Assembly (NCBI GenBank): GCA_030645235.1
Contig: JAUSMV010000005.1
Location: 1 to 64,000 of the forward strand
Source of the DNA: Parvibaculum sp.
Lineage (GTDB): Bacteria > Pseudomonadota > Alphaproteobacteria > Parvibaculales > Parvibaculaceae
Reading direction: 5' to 3'
Length of the DNA: 64,000 bases
A model generated the notes under the pieces. The model was not told where the DNA came from and searched no databases. It saw only the letters and a list, made by a program, of their open reading frames with translations. The position numbers and the translations under genes are program-made. Shown piece by piece: positions 43,407 to 53,115 of the stretch (the stretch's first letter is position 1; every line of letters begins with the position of its first letter).

Positions 43407-45599
43407 TTATGCCGCGCGGTCAGGTCGCGCGGTATATTCTTCGATAACGCTGTCTGTGTAACGGCGATAGCGGCGAAGATTGACGCGGGTGAGCAGGATG
43501 CCGACACGGCGTCCGCTGGCAGCCGACAACATTTTCAGAACACGACCCACAACACGGCGGCTGGTGAATGACCAGCGTGTGACGAGAATGGTCACGTCTG
43601 TCATCTTGGACAGAACCTTGGCATCGGCTGCTGCCATGACAGGCGGGCAATCGATGATGACAAAGTCATAGGCCTGCTCAAGCGCCTTCAGCACCCATTG
43701 CATTTGTGACGAGGCGAGCGCCGCTGTCGGATTGGGCAACGGCCCGCCGGCCTGCATGATATGGGCATAGGAGCCGATATCCTGACGGATGACATGATTG
43801 AAAGCGACGCGGCCGGTCAGCAACTCGGAAAGACCGGCCTGCACCGGCAAGCCAAGCGTGAGGTGAACAGACGGCGCGCGCAGATCAGCATCGACCAGCA
43901 ATGTGCGATAGCCGCCCATGGCGAGCACGCGGGCAAGGCTTGTGGCCGTTGATGTTTTGCCTTCGTCTTTTTGCGACGAGGTGATGAGCACGGTGCGGGC
44001 GCGGCGGTCGCCGATACGGGCGAGCATGATGCTGCCTTGCAGGCTGCGGATCGCCTCGGCGTAAATCCCCAATGGTTCAGCGAGTATGCTTGCCGCAGGT
44101 CCGCCGACACGACGGCTTTCCAGTTCCGGTGTGAGACCAAGAAACGGCGTGCCGGTGACGCGCTCGACCTGTTCGGCTGTGCGGAAGCCGCGCGAGAACA
44201 CCTCAGCAAAGACGCTGACGACAAGTGCGAGGAAGAGGCCCGCGAAAATCGCGAGTGTCAGAGATTCTTTGGTCTTGGGGAATGTCGGTTCTGTCAGCTG
44301 CTGCGCACGTGATACGATGGTCGCGTTGGCGGTGCGGGCGTCGGCCTCGGCGCGCGCATTGGCTTCTTCATAGCGTTTGAGGAAGCTCTCAAGCAGGGCA
44401 CGATTGGTGGCCGCGTCGCGTTCCAGCGCGCGCAACTGCACTTCGTCCTGATTGAGCGACCCCATACGGGTCTGAAGCTTGCGCAGGCTCTCGCGCAATG
44501 AGCTGACGCGGGCATCAGCCACGCGGGCATCATTGGCAAGACCCTGAATGATTTTATCGACTTCCTTGGAAATCTGGCCGTCGAGATCAGCGAGGTTGGC
44601 TTGCGCCGAAATCATCTTCGGATGCGACGGCAAATAGGTCTCAGACATTTGCGCAATGTCGGCGCGCAAGGCGACTTCCTGCTGACGCAGGCTCTGAATG
44701 AGCGATGACTGCAACACGGCGGCGGCAGAATTCACATTATTGCCTTCAGCGACAAGGCTGCGGGCATTCTGGAGCTTGGCTTCGGTTTCCGCGCGCGCGG
44801 CTTCAGCGAGCGAGAGCTGTGAGTTCAGGTCCGTCAATTGCTGTTGCGGCACGGTCGAGCCGTTGGTCAGGAACAAGCCGCTTTCGCTACGGAATGTTTC
44901 GACAGCCGCTTCCGACGTCTGCACCTTGGCGCGCAGATCTTCAATCTGTTGACGCAACCATGTGGTTGCTTCCGTATTGAGGCCCGCCTTTTGCTCAATC
45001 TGCTGGGCGATATAAAGCTCGGCCAGACGATTGGCGACATTGGCGGCGGTGCGCGCATTGACAGAGGTGAACGACACCGCGATGACGCGCGACGTGCCTT
45101 TCTGATAGACGCTGAGTTTGCCCAGCACGCGATCAATCATGCGCTCGCGATCCGGAATGCCCGAGGCGTTGTCGATCTTGCCGGACAGACGACCGAGAAT
45201 GCTCTGGCGCAATTGCGGATTGAATTCTGCGCTCTGGTTGAGGCGGAGATCGTCAATGAGACGGCCGATCAGCGCGCGCGAGGTGAGAAGCTGGATTTCG
45301 CTTTGCAGCGCTTCATTGTCGGGCGGTGTCGGCAGGTTGTTCGCATCGAAGTTCGATACTTCGCCGGCGCGTGTGGCGAGCAGCAAGCGGCTTTCGACCG
45401 TATAGGTCGGCGTCACCGTCATCAGCCAGAAAAAGGCGAGGCACATGAAACCAAGAAAGGCGACGACGATCAGCTCTTTGCGCGCCCAGAGTCCGCGCAG
45501 CAATTCCCAAGGCGAAATATCGCTGGCGCCGGGCGCATCTGGCGCGGCGCGACGACGGTCGCCGAAACTCACAGAAGGTGTGCCCTGAATGTTGCTCAT
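43407..45599 (-). CDS. Polysaccharide co-polymerase / tyrosine autokinase (Wzc-like)
   Basis: A 730-residue protein of the GumC/ExoP/Wzc type. A Wzz domain with an N-terminal helix (ELIVVAFLGFMCLAFFWLMT) and long coiled coil (about 200-420) leads to a second membrane helix (LTLAIFAGLFLALVVSVF) and a C-terminal BY-kinase domain. Walker A is VLITSSQKDEGKTSTATS and Walker B YDFVIIDCPPV. A tyrosine-rich tail (RRYRRYTDSVIEEY) may be the autophosphorylation site, shorter than in Wzc. It controls chain length and export together with the Wza-like protein. Divergent from wza across 215 bp (45600-45814), which must hold both promoters. Confidence 0.9.
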   Translation of the reverse strand: MSNIQGTPSVSFGDRRRAAPDAPGASDISPWELLRGLWARKELIVVAFLGFMCLAFFWLMTVTPTYTVESRLLLATRAGEVSNFDANNLPTPPDNEALQSEIQLLTSRALIGRLIDDLRLNQSAEFNPQLRQSILGRLSGKIDNASGIPDRERMIDRVLGKLSVYQKGTSRVIAVSFTSVNARTAANVANRLAELYIAQQIEQKAGLNTEATTWLRQQIEDLRAKVQTSEAAVETFRSESGLFLTNGSTVPQQQLTDLNSQLSLAEAARAETEAKLQNARSLVAEGNNVNSAAAVLQSSLIQSLRQQEVALRADIAQMSETYLPSHPKMISAQANLADLDGQISKEVDKIIQGLANDARVADARVSSLRESLRKLQTRMGSLNQDEVQLRALERDAATNRALLESFLKRYEEANARAEADARTANATIVSRAQQLTEPTFPKTKESLTLAIFAGLFLALVVSVFAEVFSRGFRTAEQVERVTGTPFLGLTPELESRRVGGPAASILAEPLGIYAEAIRSLQGSIMLARIGDRRARTVLITSSQKDEGKTSTATSLARVLAMGGYRTLLVDADLRAPSVHLTLGLPVQAGLSELLTGRVAFNHVIRQDIGSYAHIMQAGGPLPNPTAALASSQMQWVLKALEQAYDFVIIDCPPVMAAADAKVLSKMTDVTILVTRWSFTSRRVVGRVLKMLSAASGRRVGILLTRVNLRRYRRYTDSVIEEYTARPDRAA

Positions 45600-45814
45600 A
45601 CGCTCCGCCCGCCATATGCGGGATTTGTGATTCCTACAGTAAACGGCTCTTAGGTAACGGAAGCCTTAACGGGACTGTGTTTGCTTGGAGAAATGCAAGC
45701 TGTGGCAGAGCTTTGCACGAATAAATGACCAATTTGAGGGTCAATCCTTTCCTAAAAATTTACCACTCCGGCCTAGGGTCGGGGACTGAGATATTGGTCA
45801 AGGATTGTCGGCAA

Positions 45815-46384
45815 ATGGCTCGCCCCGTTTTCTTCAAAATTATGCTGCTCTTGAGTATCGCTGCAGGCGGGCTGTCGGCTTGCGCGTCGCCGGCTGCGCC
45901 CAACGCGATGCTGGGCCAATCGACGGAGCCTTACACCCTTGATAGTGGTGACAAATTGCGTGTCACCGTGTTTGGTCAGACGGACCTCAGCGGCGAGTTT
46001 TCGGTTGATGGCACAGGCAACATTGCCGTGCCGCTGATCCCGCCGGTTGTCGCGCGCGGCCTGACCACCAATGAGCTTCAGCTGAGCATCGCTCAGGCCT
46101 TGGCGGCGACCCTATTGCGCAATCCCAATGTAAGCGTGCAGGTCACGGAATTCCGTCCGTTTTTCATTCTCGGCGAAGTCACAAAGGCAGGCCAATACCC
46201 GTTTGTCGATGGCATGACCGTGCAAAGCGCTGTCGCCATTGCCGGTGGGTTCACCTACCGCGCGCGCGAATCCACCGTCCACATCACCCGTAAAGAGGGT
46301 GGTCGTCTTGTTGAACTCGATGTGCCATCAAGCGCGCCTGTGCGCCCCGGCGACACTATTCTCGTTGAGGAGCGCTATTTCTGA
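45815..46384 (+). CDS. Polysaccharide export lipoprotein (Wza/GumB-like)
   Basis: A protein of about 189 residues from ATG 45815. A lipoprotein signal ending in the lipobox LSAC (around residue 22) indicates an outer-membrane lipoprotein. The poly_export domain has DKLRVTVFGQTDLSGEF and DGTGNIAVPLIPPV; the SLBB domain follows (GEVTKAGQYPFVDGMTVQ). It is shorter than Wza, as usual for GumB/HfsD-type exporters. It forms the outer-membrane channel with the Wzc-like partner. Its TGA overlaps the next ATG (TGATG). Confidence 0.9.
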   Translation: MARPVFFKIMLLLSIAAGGLSACASPAAPNAMLGQSTEPYTLDSGDKLRVTVFGQTDLSGEFSVDGTGNIAVPLIPPVVARGLTTNELQLSIAQALAATLLRNPNVSVQVTEFRPFFILGEVTKAGQYPFVDGMTVQSAVAIAGGFTYRARESTVHITRKEGGRLVELDVPSSAPVRPGDTILVEERYF

Positions 46385-47577
46385 TGCCCGATTTCAATCA
46401 CACCAAAGAAATTCAAAATATCCTGCACGTTTTCCGTGCGCCGCTCGGCGGTCTGTTCCGTCATGTCTGTGATCTGGCTGAAGGTCAGAAGCGGGCAGGG
46501 CACAAGGTCGGCATCATCTGCGGCGAAGTGCCGGGCGATCCGCTGGCCGCCGCCCGCCTGCAAGCCATCGCCGCCCATTGCGAGCTTGGCATCCACACAA
46601 TCGAGATGAACCGCCTGCCGGGCATCAGCGACGCGACCAATATGTCGCGCCTCATGTCCTGCGCGCATCGCCTGAAAGCCGATGTCATTCACGGTCACGG
46701 CGCCAAGGGCGGTGCCTATGTCCGCCTGTTGCCGCGCTTTGTCGGCGGTGTGCGCATCTATACGCCGCATGGCGGCTCGCTGCATTTCGATCCGCGGAGC
46801 TGGCAGGGCTTTGCTTTCCTCGCTGCCGAACGCTTTATGCGCCATCGCACAGATGCCTTTATTTTTGAATCCGATTTCGGTTTACGCACCTTCATCAAAA
46901 AAGTCGGTGAACCGGCGACCTTCTCATCCGTCATCCACAATGGCGTGAACGAAGCCGAATTTGCGCCTGTCTTTGTCGATGAAGATGCGGCTGATTTCGT
47001 GTTCGTCGGCGAGTTGCGCGACCTCAAGGGGGTCGCCACACTGATCGATGCCGCGACGCTCGCGGGCCACAAAATGCATTTGCGCATTGTCGGCTCCGGC
47101 AGTGACCGCGCAAAGTTTGAAGCACAGGCGGCTGATGTGCCCTCATGCGTGAAAATCGAATTCATGGGTTCCATGCCCGCGCGCGAGGCTTTCGCGCTCG
47201 GTCGCATTGTCGTGGTGCCGTCCTATCATGAAAGCCTGCCTTACATCGTGCTCGAAGCCGCAGCAGCAGGTCTGCCCGTGATCGCCACACGCGTCGGCGG
47301 CATGGCTGAAATCTTCGGGCCGGATTCGATCTCGCTCCTGACCCCGCGCGACATCGGCGGTCTTGCTGATCGTATGCGCCACGCGCTGATGCATCCGAGC
47401 GAGATGAATGCGCTGGCCCGTCGTCTGCACGCGCGTGTCCGTTCAGAATTTTCGTCGGCCCAAATGGTTGACAGCGTCGGCGAGCTTTATCGCCGGATCA
47501 TCAATGCCCGTTGCGTTGATGCAAATACGAATGTTGAAGAAATTGAGTCCGGTGGCGTTGAGGGAGTGCCTTCATGA
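46384..47577 (+). CDS. Glycosyltransferase, GT4 family
   Basis: A 397-residue GT-B-fold glycosyltransferase. N-terminal acceptor domain (APLGGLFRHVCDLAEGQKRA; VIHGHGAKGGAYVRLL) and C-terminal nucleotide-sugar domain with the GT4 EX7E motif in PSYHESLPYIVLEAAAAGLP. It adds a sugar from a nucleotide donor to the lipid-linked repeat unit; the donor is not known. Overlaps wza and the next gene. Confidence 0.88.
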   Translation: MPDFNHTKEIQNILHVFRAPLGGLFRHVCDLAEGQKRAGHKVGIICGEVPGDPLAAARLQAIAAHCELGIHTIEMNRLPGISDATNMSRLMSCAHRLKADVIHGHGAKGGAYVRLLPRFVGGVRIYTPHGGSLHFDPRSWQGFAFLAAERFMRHRTDAFIFESDFGLRTFIKKVGEPATFSSVIHNGVNEAEFAPVFVDEDAADFVFVGELRDLKGVATLIDAATLAGHKMHLRIVGSGSDRAKFEAQAADVPSCVKIEFMGSMPAREAFALGRIVVVPSYHESLPYIVLEAAAAGLPVIATRVGGMAEIFGPDSISLLTPRDIGGLADRMRHALMHPSEMNALARRLHARVRSEFSSAQMVDSVGELYRRIINARCVDANTNVEEIESGGVEGVPS

Positions 47578-49127
47578 GTGAAGGATCGGGGGGAGGACCG
47601 GACATACAGGCCGCACCAAGCGATGCGTCTGTAGCCGGTGAGACACATAGCATGGGCCGTCGCGAAGGCCGCGTGCGCGGGGATGCGCCCACAAGCGAAC
47701 GACGCGCGCCGATTGTTCCGATGATCTCGCCGTCTGTTATTCAGGGCACAGCGCGCATGGCCGACGCGGTGCTGACGCTCGCCATGGGCTTTGTCCTGTT
47801 CCGTGTCTATGTCGAAGCCCCTGACACAACGCAAAACTTCATCTATACGCCGACAATTATCGGCGCGGCTCTTCTGGTTGTTCTGAGCTTCCAGTTGAGC
47901 GGTCTCTATCGCATTCCTGTTTTGCAGCGGAGCCTGTTGCAGGTCGGGCGCGTCTTTGCGGCCTGGAGCGGCGTCTTCGTCACGCTGATGATCACGGCCT
48001 TCCTGCTCAAGATCACGCACGAAATGTCGCGCGTCTGGTTTGTCTCCTGGTATCTCGGCGGACTGGGCGCACTCTTTGCCATGCGCGCAGGCATCGCGCT
48101 TCTTGTGCGCCACTGGATGGCCACGGGCCGCCTCGAACGCCGCGTCGTCATTGTCGGCGGCGGCGAGCGCGGATTGCGTCTCATCGAAGCCCTGCGGGCA
48201 TCGTCCGCCACCGACATCAAAATCTGCGGCGTCTTCGACGATCGCGGCGACCAGCGCGTGCCAGACGAAATTGCCGGTCTGCCCAAACTCGGCACGGTCG
48301 ATGAGCTTGTGCGCTTTGCCCGCTCCAACCGCATTGATCTTCTCATTATGGCGCTGCCGATGACGGCGGAACGCCGCGTGCTTGAAATGATGCGCAAGGT
48401 CTGGGTTCTGCCGGTGGATATCCGCTTGTCCGCCCTCGATGCGCCCTTGCGCATGACAGCGGGCACATACTCTTATGTCGGCAATGTCCCGTTCTTCAAT
48501 CTCTATGACAAGCCGCTTTCGGATTGGGACTATGTCCTCAAGGTCATCGAAGACCGTGTGCTGGCGGCTCTGTTCCTGATCACCTTGTCGCCACTACTCC
48601 TTCTCATCGCCATCGCCATTAAACTCGACAGCAAGGGTCCGGTGTTTTTCAAACAACGCCGCTATGGCTTCAACAATGAGTTGGTCGAAGTCTATAAATT
48701 CCGCACGCTGAAACACGAAAGCGCCGATGCCAATGCGTCAAAGCTTGTGACGGCCAATGATGACCGCGTCACCCGCATTGGCCGCTTCCTGCGCCGCTCA
48801 AGCTTCGATGAACTGCCGCAATTCATCACGGTCCTGACGGGCGGCATGTCCATTGTCGGCCCGCGCCCCCATGCCATTCTGGCCAAGGCGGGCGATGAAC
48901 TTTACGGCGATGTGGTGGACGGCTATTTCGCACGCCATCGCGTCAAGCCCGGCATCACAGGCTGGGCGCAGATCAATGGCTGGCGCGGCGAAACCGACAC
49001 GCGTGAAAAAATCCTGCGCCGCACCGAACACGATCTCTATTACATCGAAAACTGGTCGCTGCTTTTCGATCTCTACATTGTCGCGCGCACGCCGCTCTCA
49101 ATGTTGAAGGGCGAAAACGCATTTTGA
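47574..49127 (+). CDS. Undecaprenyl-phosphate hexose-1-phosphate transferase
   Basis: A 517-residue priming glycosyl-1-phosphate transferase of the WcaJ/GumD/HfsE type. A low-complexity polar N-terminus (about 55 residues) is followed by four membrane helices, a CoA-binding-like domain (RRVVIVGGGERGLRLIEALR) and the PssM/Bac_transf catalytic domain (LDSKGPVFFKQRRYGFNNE, RRSSFDELPQFITVLTGGMS, RVKPGITGWAQINGWRG). It starts polymer synthesis by loading undecaprenyl phosphate with a hexose-1-phosphate. Overlaps GT4 by 4 nt. Confidence 0.92.
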   Translation: MSEGSGGGPDIQAAPSDASVAGETHSMGRREGRVRGDAPTSERRAPIVPMISPSVIQGTARMADAVLTLAMGFVLFRVYVEAPDTTQNFIYTPTIIGAALLVVLSFQLSGLYRIPVLQRSLLQVGRVFAAWSGVFVTLMITAFLLKITHEMSRVWFVSWYLGGLGALFAMRAGIALLVRHWMATGRLERRVVIVGGGERGLRLIEALRASSATDIKICGVFDDRGDQRVPDEIAGLPKLGTVDELVRFARSNRIDLLIMALPMTAERRVLEMMRKVWVLPVDIRLSALDAPLRMTAGTYSYVGNVPFFNLYDKPLSDWDYVLKVIEDRVLAALFLITLSPLLLLIAIAIKLDSKGPVFFKQRRYGFNNELVEVYKFRTLKHESADANASKLVTANDDRVTRIGRFLRRSSFDELPQFITVLTGGMSIVGPRPHAILAKAGDELYGDVVDGYFARHRVKPGITGWAQINGWRGETDTREKILRRTEHDLYYIENWSLLFDLYIVARTPLSMLKGENAF

Positions 49128-49138
49128 TGGCTTGAGCA

Positions 49139-50443
49139 ATGGATGGATGGGCGACAGATGACATGCCGGTGCGAAAGGTTGAGCGGACAAGCTCAGGCTC
49201 AAGCACCCGCATGGCCGATGCGCTGATCTTCATCGTTATTTTTTCGAGCTTCTATCAGTTGAGCACGCCGGGCGAGAGCAAACCTGTTCTGTTCGATCTC
49301 GTGCTGATCGTCGCGATGGGCACCTTCTTCGGCTTCGGGCTGAAGTTCCCCAAAGGCCTGCTCTGGCCGGTCGCGCTCTGGGGTTTCGTGCTCGCAGGCT
49401 ATGGCATCGGCGGCATGCGGGCTGAATATACCGAAAAGGTGACAGCCTTTCTGCAGGTCGCCGCTTACCTGACCTGCGCCTTCATCTTTTTCACGAGCTA
49501 TGTGTTTGTCGATCCCGACAGACGCATGCGGCTCATCTTCAATGCCTATGTCGCCGCCGCCTTTGTCGCCGCGCTTGCGGGCATTGTCGGTTATTTCGGC
49601 ATCAGTGTCGGCTCACTGAGCCTGACCACCTATGGCCGCGCCTCGGGCACATTCAACGACCCCAACGTCTTCGGTCCTTATCTCATCCCGCCGGCCCTCT
49701 ATCTCGGCATGCGCCTCAGCAAATCCAACGGCTACAGCACACTTGTGATCATTCCGCTGCTCGGCACGTTGATCCTTGCTTTGCTGCTCAGCTTTTCGCG
49801 CGGCGCATGGGGCAACTTCCTTTTGTCGGGTCTGATCTTTTTCGCGCTGACGCTGGCCACATCGCGCTCGGCGGCGCAGGTCAGGCGCCTGATCCTCCTT
49901 GTCGGCTTGATGGGCCTGCTCACTGTCGCCATTGTCGGCGTCGCTCTGTCCGCGCCAAAGGTGCAGGCACTGTTTGAAGAGCGCGCAGCTTTGACACAGG
50001 ACTATGACGTCGGCGATGCGGGCCGCTTTGGCAGTCAGCAAAAAGCCTTGGAGATGGGCCTGCGCAATCCGCTCGGCATCGGTCCGCAGCAATGGGCCAT
50101 GATCAACAAGCTCGACACGCATAATGTTTATCTCAACATTTTCGTGGCAGGCGGTTTCATTTCGCTGATCGGCTTCTTGGGTTTTGCGGGGCTGACTTTG
50201 GTGGCAGGCAAACGCGCGATCTTTATCAATGCGCCGGGTCAGGAATATCTGATCGTGGCCTATGCCTGCCTTGCCGGACATCTGGCCGAAGCCTTCATCA
50301 TCGACGTGGACAATTGGCGCCACCTGTTCCTGCTCTTCGGCATGACATGGGGCGGCATCCTTGCGGCCCGCGCCTATGCGACGGCGGAGCCGCGCCGCAC
50401 ACCGCGCGACAATAGCCATCTGATCTCAGGCTTCACAGGCTGA
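49139..50443 (+). CDS. O-antigen polymerase/ligase-like membrane protein (Wzy)
   Basis: A 434-residue protein with 10-12 membrane helices and a Wzy_C-like periplasmic loop (YGRASGTFNDPNVFGPYL, FSRGAWGNFLLSGLIFF). The GRASGTFNDPN motif is characteristic of O-antigen ligase/polymerase proteins. It probably polymerises repeat units; a ligase role is the alternative. The start is ATG 49139, 11 bp after the previous gene. It is the last gene of the wza operon; tRNA-Cys follows. Confidence 0.85.
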   Translation: MDGWATDDMPVRKVERTSSGSSTRMADALIFIVIFSSFYQLSTPGESKPVLFDLVLIVAMGTFFGFGLKFPKGLLWPVALWGFVLAGYGIGGMRAEYTEKVTAFLQVAAYLTCAFIFFTSYVFVDPDRRMRLIFNAYVAAAFVAALAGIVGYFGISVGSLSLTTYGRASGTFNDPNVFGPYLIPPALYLGMRLSKSNGYSTLVIIPLLGTLILALLLSFSRGAWGNFLLSGLIFFALTLATSRSAAQVRRLILLVGLMGLLTVAIVGVALSAPKVQALFEERAALTQDYDVGDAGRFGSQQKALEMGLRNPLGIGPQQWAMINKLDTHNVYLNIFVAGGFISLIGFLGFAGLTLVAGKRAIFINAPGQEYLIVAYACLAGHLAEAFIIDVDNWRHLFLLFGMTWGGILAARAYATAEPRRTPRDNSHLISGFTG

Positions 50444-50480
50444 GAGCAAAAATCTGAAAACGGGGTTGCTGGGGATACCT

Positions 50481-50554
50481 TGGAGGCCACGCCCGGAATC
50501 GAACCGGGGTAAACGGATTTGCAGTCCGGCGCGTAACCACTCCGCCACGTGGCC
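50481..50554 (-). tRNA. tRNA-Cys (anticodon GCA)
   Basis: A 74-nt cloverleaf on the minus strand with encoded CCA. Acceptor stem GGCCACG / CGTGGCC, anticodon loop reads CTGCAAA giving GCA, T loop GTTCGATTC. The flanking 50555-50749 shows no gene. Confidence 0.95.
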
Positions 50555-50749
50555 GACCAAGGCGCGTCATATAGCAAGTCCCCAAACAGGGCACAATCGC
50601 TAATGACCTGACGGGAAACAATATAAGGTCAATTCGTTAATGAGCTTTGCCTTGATGATTTGAGTTTAGCCAAGGCCCACATTATAAAAGCGGGGACCAG
50701 CGATGCGGCTGGTGATTTGACGCTCAAAACCGCTACTTCAGGACTCCAC

Positions 50750-51391
50750 ATGACCGATTTTGCTGCTGCCCGTCTCAACATGGTCGAAAATCAGGTGCGT
50801 TGTAACGCCGTGACAGACCTCGGCGTGATTGCAGCAATGACGGGCGTGGCGCGTGAGACGTTCACGCCGGTCGCGAATCAGGGCGTCGCTTACATGGATC
50901 AGGACCTCCCCGTGGGTCATGGCCGCTATCTTTTGCAGGCCCGCGCCTTCGCCAAGCTCGTTCAGGCCGCCGCCATTGCCGAAACAGACAGCGTTCTCGA
51001 TATCGGCTGCGCCACGGGCTATTCGACCGCCATTCTGGCGCGCATGGCCGCCCGTGTGGTCGCCGTGGAAGAAAATCCGGCTCTGGCCGAAGTGGCGACC
51101 AAAGCCCTTGCCGGCATTGCCACCGTCGTCACCGGCCCGCTGGCCGAAGGCGCCCCCAAAAGCGGCCCTTACGATGTGATTTTCCTCAACGGCTCCGTGC
51201 CCGCCAAGCCCGAAAAGCTCTGTGCCCAGCTCGCCGAAGGCGGCCGTTTGGTCGCTATTATCGGCGAGGGGCCGATGGGGCAGGCGACTGTTTATGTCCG
51301 CGCGCAGGACTCTGTGACCTGCCGGGTGGTCTTTGACACGCCCGCCCATGCGTTGCCGGGATTTGAAACGGCCAAAACTTTCGTTTTCTGA
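50750..51391 (+). CDS. pcm: Protein-L-isoaspartate O-methyltransferase
   Basis: A protein of 213 residues from ATG 50750 (AGGA 6 nt upstream); the frame is open further upstream without a good start. SAM-binding motif I is VLDIGCATGYSTAILARM. The N-terminal MVENQVRCNAVTD is usual for this alphaproteobacterial clade, a group often annotated as Pcm but lacking proof of the isoaspartyl activity. It repairs isoaspartyl residues if typical. Followed by the tolC gene. Confidence 0.88.
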   Translation: MTDFAAARLNMVENQVRCNAVTDLGVIAAMTGVARETFTPVANQGVAYMDQDLPVGHGRYLLQARAFAKLVQAAAIAETDSVLDIGCATGYSTAILARMAARVVAVEENPALAEVATKALAGIATVVTGPLAEGAPKSGPYDVIFLNGSVPAKPEKLCAQLAEGGRLVAIIGEGPMGQATVYVRAQDSVTCRVVFDTPAHALPGFETAKTFVF

Positions 51392-51557
51392 CTTTTTTCC
51401 CGATTTTTTTTCAAACTTGGCTCTATTTTGAGGCTAGTCAGCGCAGTTGCCCGCTAGGACTTGGCCCCATGTCCCCATATATGTAAGTTGCCGGGGATAC
51501 CGGTGAGACGTCGCGGAAGCGTTGAGGGGCGAGGCCGTGCTTTGCGGAGAGAAAGTT

Positions 51558-53000
51558 ATGAAACGACCCGTTGGGACGTATGTGAAATATGTTGCCTTAA
51601 ATGCAGTCAGCGCCGTCGCTTTAAGCGCCGCGCTGTTTGCCAGCCCCGCTTCTGCCGAGAGCCTGACTGACGCTCTCGCTGCTGCCTATCAAAGCAATCC
51701 CGATCTTCTGGCCGCCCGCGCAGGCCAGCGTGCAACCGACGAAGGCGTGCCGCAGGCATTGTCCGGCTGGCTGCCCACTGTGAATGCACAAGGGTCTTAC
51801 GGGTCTGCTGAACAGAACGCCAAAATCCTCAAAGGCGGCGCGACAATCAGAACCGAAACCGATCCCTTGATCGGTGCCGTGACCCTTAATCAAAACGTCT
51901 TTGCCGGTGGCCGCACAGTCGCTGCAACGAATGTGGCAGAGTATTCGGCTGAAGCCGGACGCGGCAGCCTGACAAATGTCGAGCAGCAGATCCTGCTCAA
52001 CACTGTTGTCGCCTATATGGACGTCATCAAAAATCAAAGCGTTGTTGAACTGACAAAAAACAACATCGATGTGCTGAAGCGCCAGTTGGAAGCAACGCGG
52101 GACCGCTTCCGCGTGGGTGAGCTCACACGCACTGACGTCGCCCAGTCTGAAGCGCGTCTCAGCGGCTCGCGCACCGCGCTGACACAGGCCGAAGCACAAT
52201 TGACGGCCAGCCGTTCAGCCTATGCCAAGGTCGTCGGCCACGCGCCTGAAATGCTTGATAAACCTGCACCCAATGCAGATATCCCGCAGAGCGAAGAGCA
52301 GGCGCGTCAGGCAGCTGCAAAGAACAATCCCAGCATTCAGGCCGCGCGTGCCGCCGAACGGGCAAACCGTTCAGCGATTTCGCTCGCCAAAGGCGCATTG
52401 CTGCCAAGCCTCGATCTGCAGGCCAAATATCAATATGGTCGTGAGGCATCGAGCGGTGTCTATGAAGCGGATGAATCATCTATCATCGGCGTCCTGACCG
52501 TCCCGCTTTATCAGGGCGGTGCTGAATATTCGCGTGTGCGCGAAGCCAAGGAACTGCATAGCCAGTCGATGATGCAGATTGCGTCAGCCGAGCGCGGCGT
52601 GGACGAAAATGTCCGCAACGCGTGGGAAGCTGTCCGGTCCGCCCGTGCCAGCATCGTGTCGGGCGAAGAGCAGGTCAGCGCCAACAAGATCGCGTTGGAA
52701 GGCGTGCGGCAGGAAGAAGAAGTCGGCTCACAGACAACACTCGATGTGTTGAACGCCGAACAGGAACTGCTGAATTCCAGCGTCTCGCTCGTCACCGCCC
52801 AGCGCAATCTCGCTGTCGCAGAATACGGCCTGCTTGCCGCCACCGGTCAGCTCACAGCCGAGCAACTGAAACTTCCGGTTAAGTATTATGACGCGGTCGA
52901 AAACTACGACAATGTCCGTTACAAGCCGGTCGGCTTCGGCACCATGAGCGATGATCTGGAAGACGAGGCTGAGGACGCTGCAAAGGCGGGCGGCAAGTAA
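51558..53000 (+). CDS. tolC: TolC-family outer membrane channel protein
   Basis: A 480-residue outer-membrane efflux protein. ATG 51558 follows GGAG by 8 nt. The signal peptide is cut after ASPASA (about residue 33). Two OEP repeats of long alpha-helices follow, e.g. LTDALAAAYQSNPDLLAARA at the start and LDVLNAEQELLNSSVSLV near the end. It forms the channel for type I secretion or RND efflux. The pcm-tolC-popZ-valS order fits conserved alphaproteobacterial synteny. Confidence 0.92.
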   Translation: MKRPVGTYVKYVALNAVSAVALSAALFASPASAESLTDALAAAYQSNPDLLAARAGQRATDEGVPQALSGWLPTVNAQGSYGSAEQNAKILKGGATIRTETDPLIGAVTLNQNVFAGGRTVAATNVAEYSAEAGRGSLTNVEQQILLNTVVAYMDVIKNQSVVELTKNNIDVLKRQLEATRDRFRVGELTRTDVAQSEARLSGSRTALTQAEAQLTASRSAYAKVVGHAPEMLDKPAPNADIPQSEEQARQAAAKNNPSIQAARAAERANRSAISLAKGALLPSLDLQAKYQYGREASSGVYEADESSIIGVLTVPLYQGGAEYSRVREAKELHSQSMMQIASAERGVDENVRNAWEAVRSARASIVSGEEQVSANKIALEGVRQEEEVGSQTTLDVLNAEQELLNSSVSLVTAQRNLAVAEYGLLAATGQLTAEQLKLPVKYYDAVENYDNVRYKPVGFGTMSDDLEDEAEDAAKAGGK

Positions 53001-53115
53001 AAGCTGCTATTTAAGGAAAATCTTGGGGAGGTTGGCTTTCGGGTCAACTTCTCCTAAGCTTTTATCTGCTAAAAACAATCAGCTACAGTGAAGTCGTGAT
53101 CGTCAGGATGAGGGT

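Noticed and set aside
43356-43571. 71-codon plus-strand ORF starting in the repeat
   Set aside because: It begins in the repeat arm and runs antisense to the 3' end of the Wzc-like gene.
37060-50443. XrtA/PEP-CTERM exosortase-type exopolysaccharide locus
   Set aside because: No exosortase, PEP-CTERM protein or PrsK/PrsR kinase pair is present, although FemAB-like proteins, a deacetylase and a GT4 enzyme would fit; a holdfast-like system fits better.
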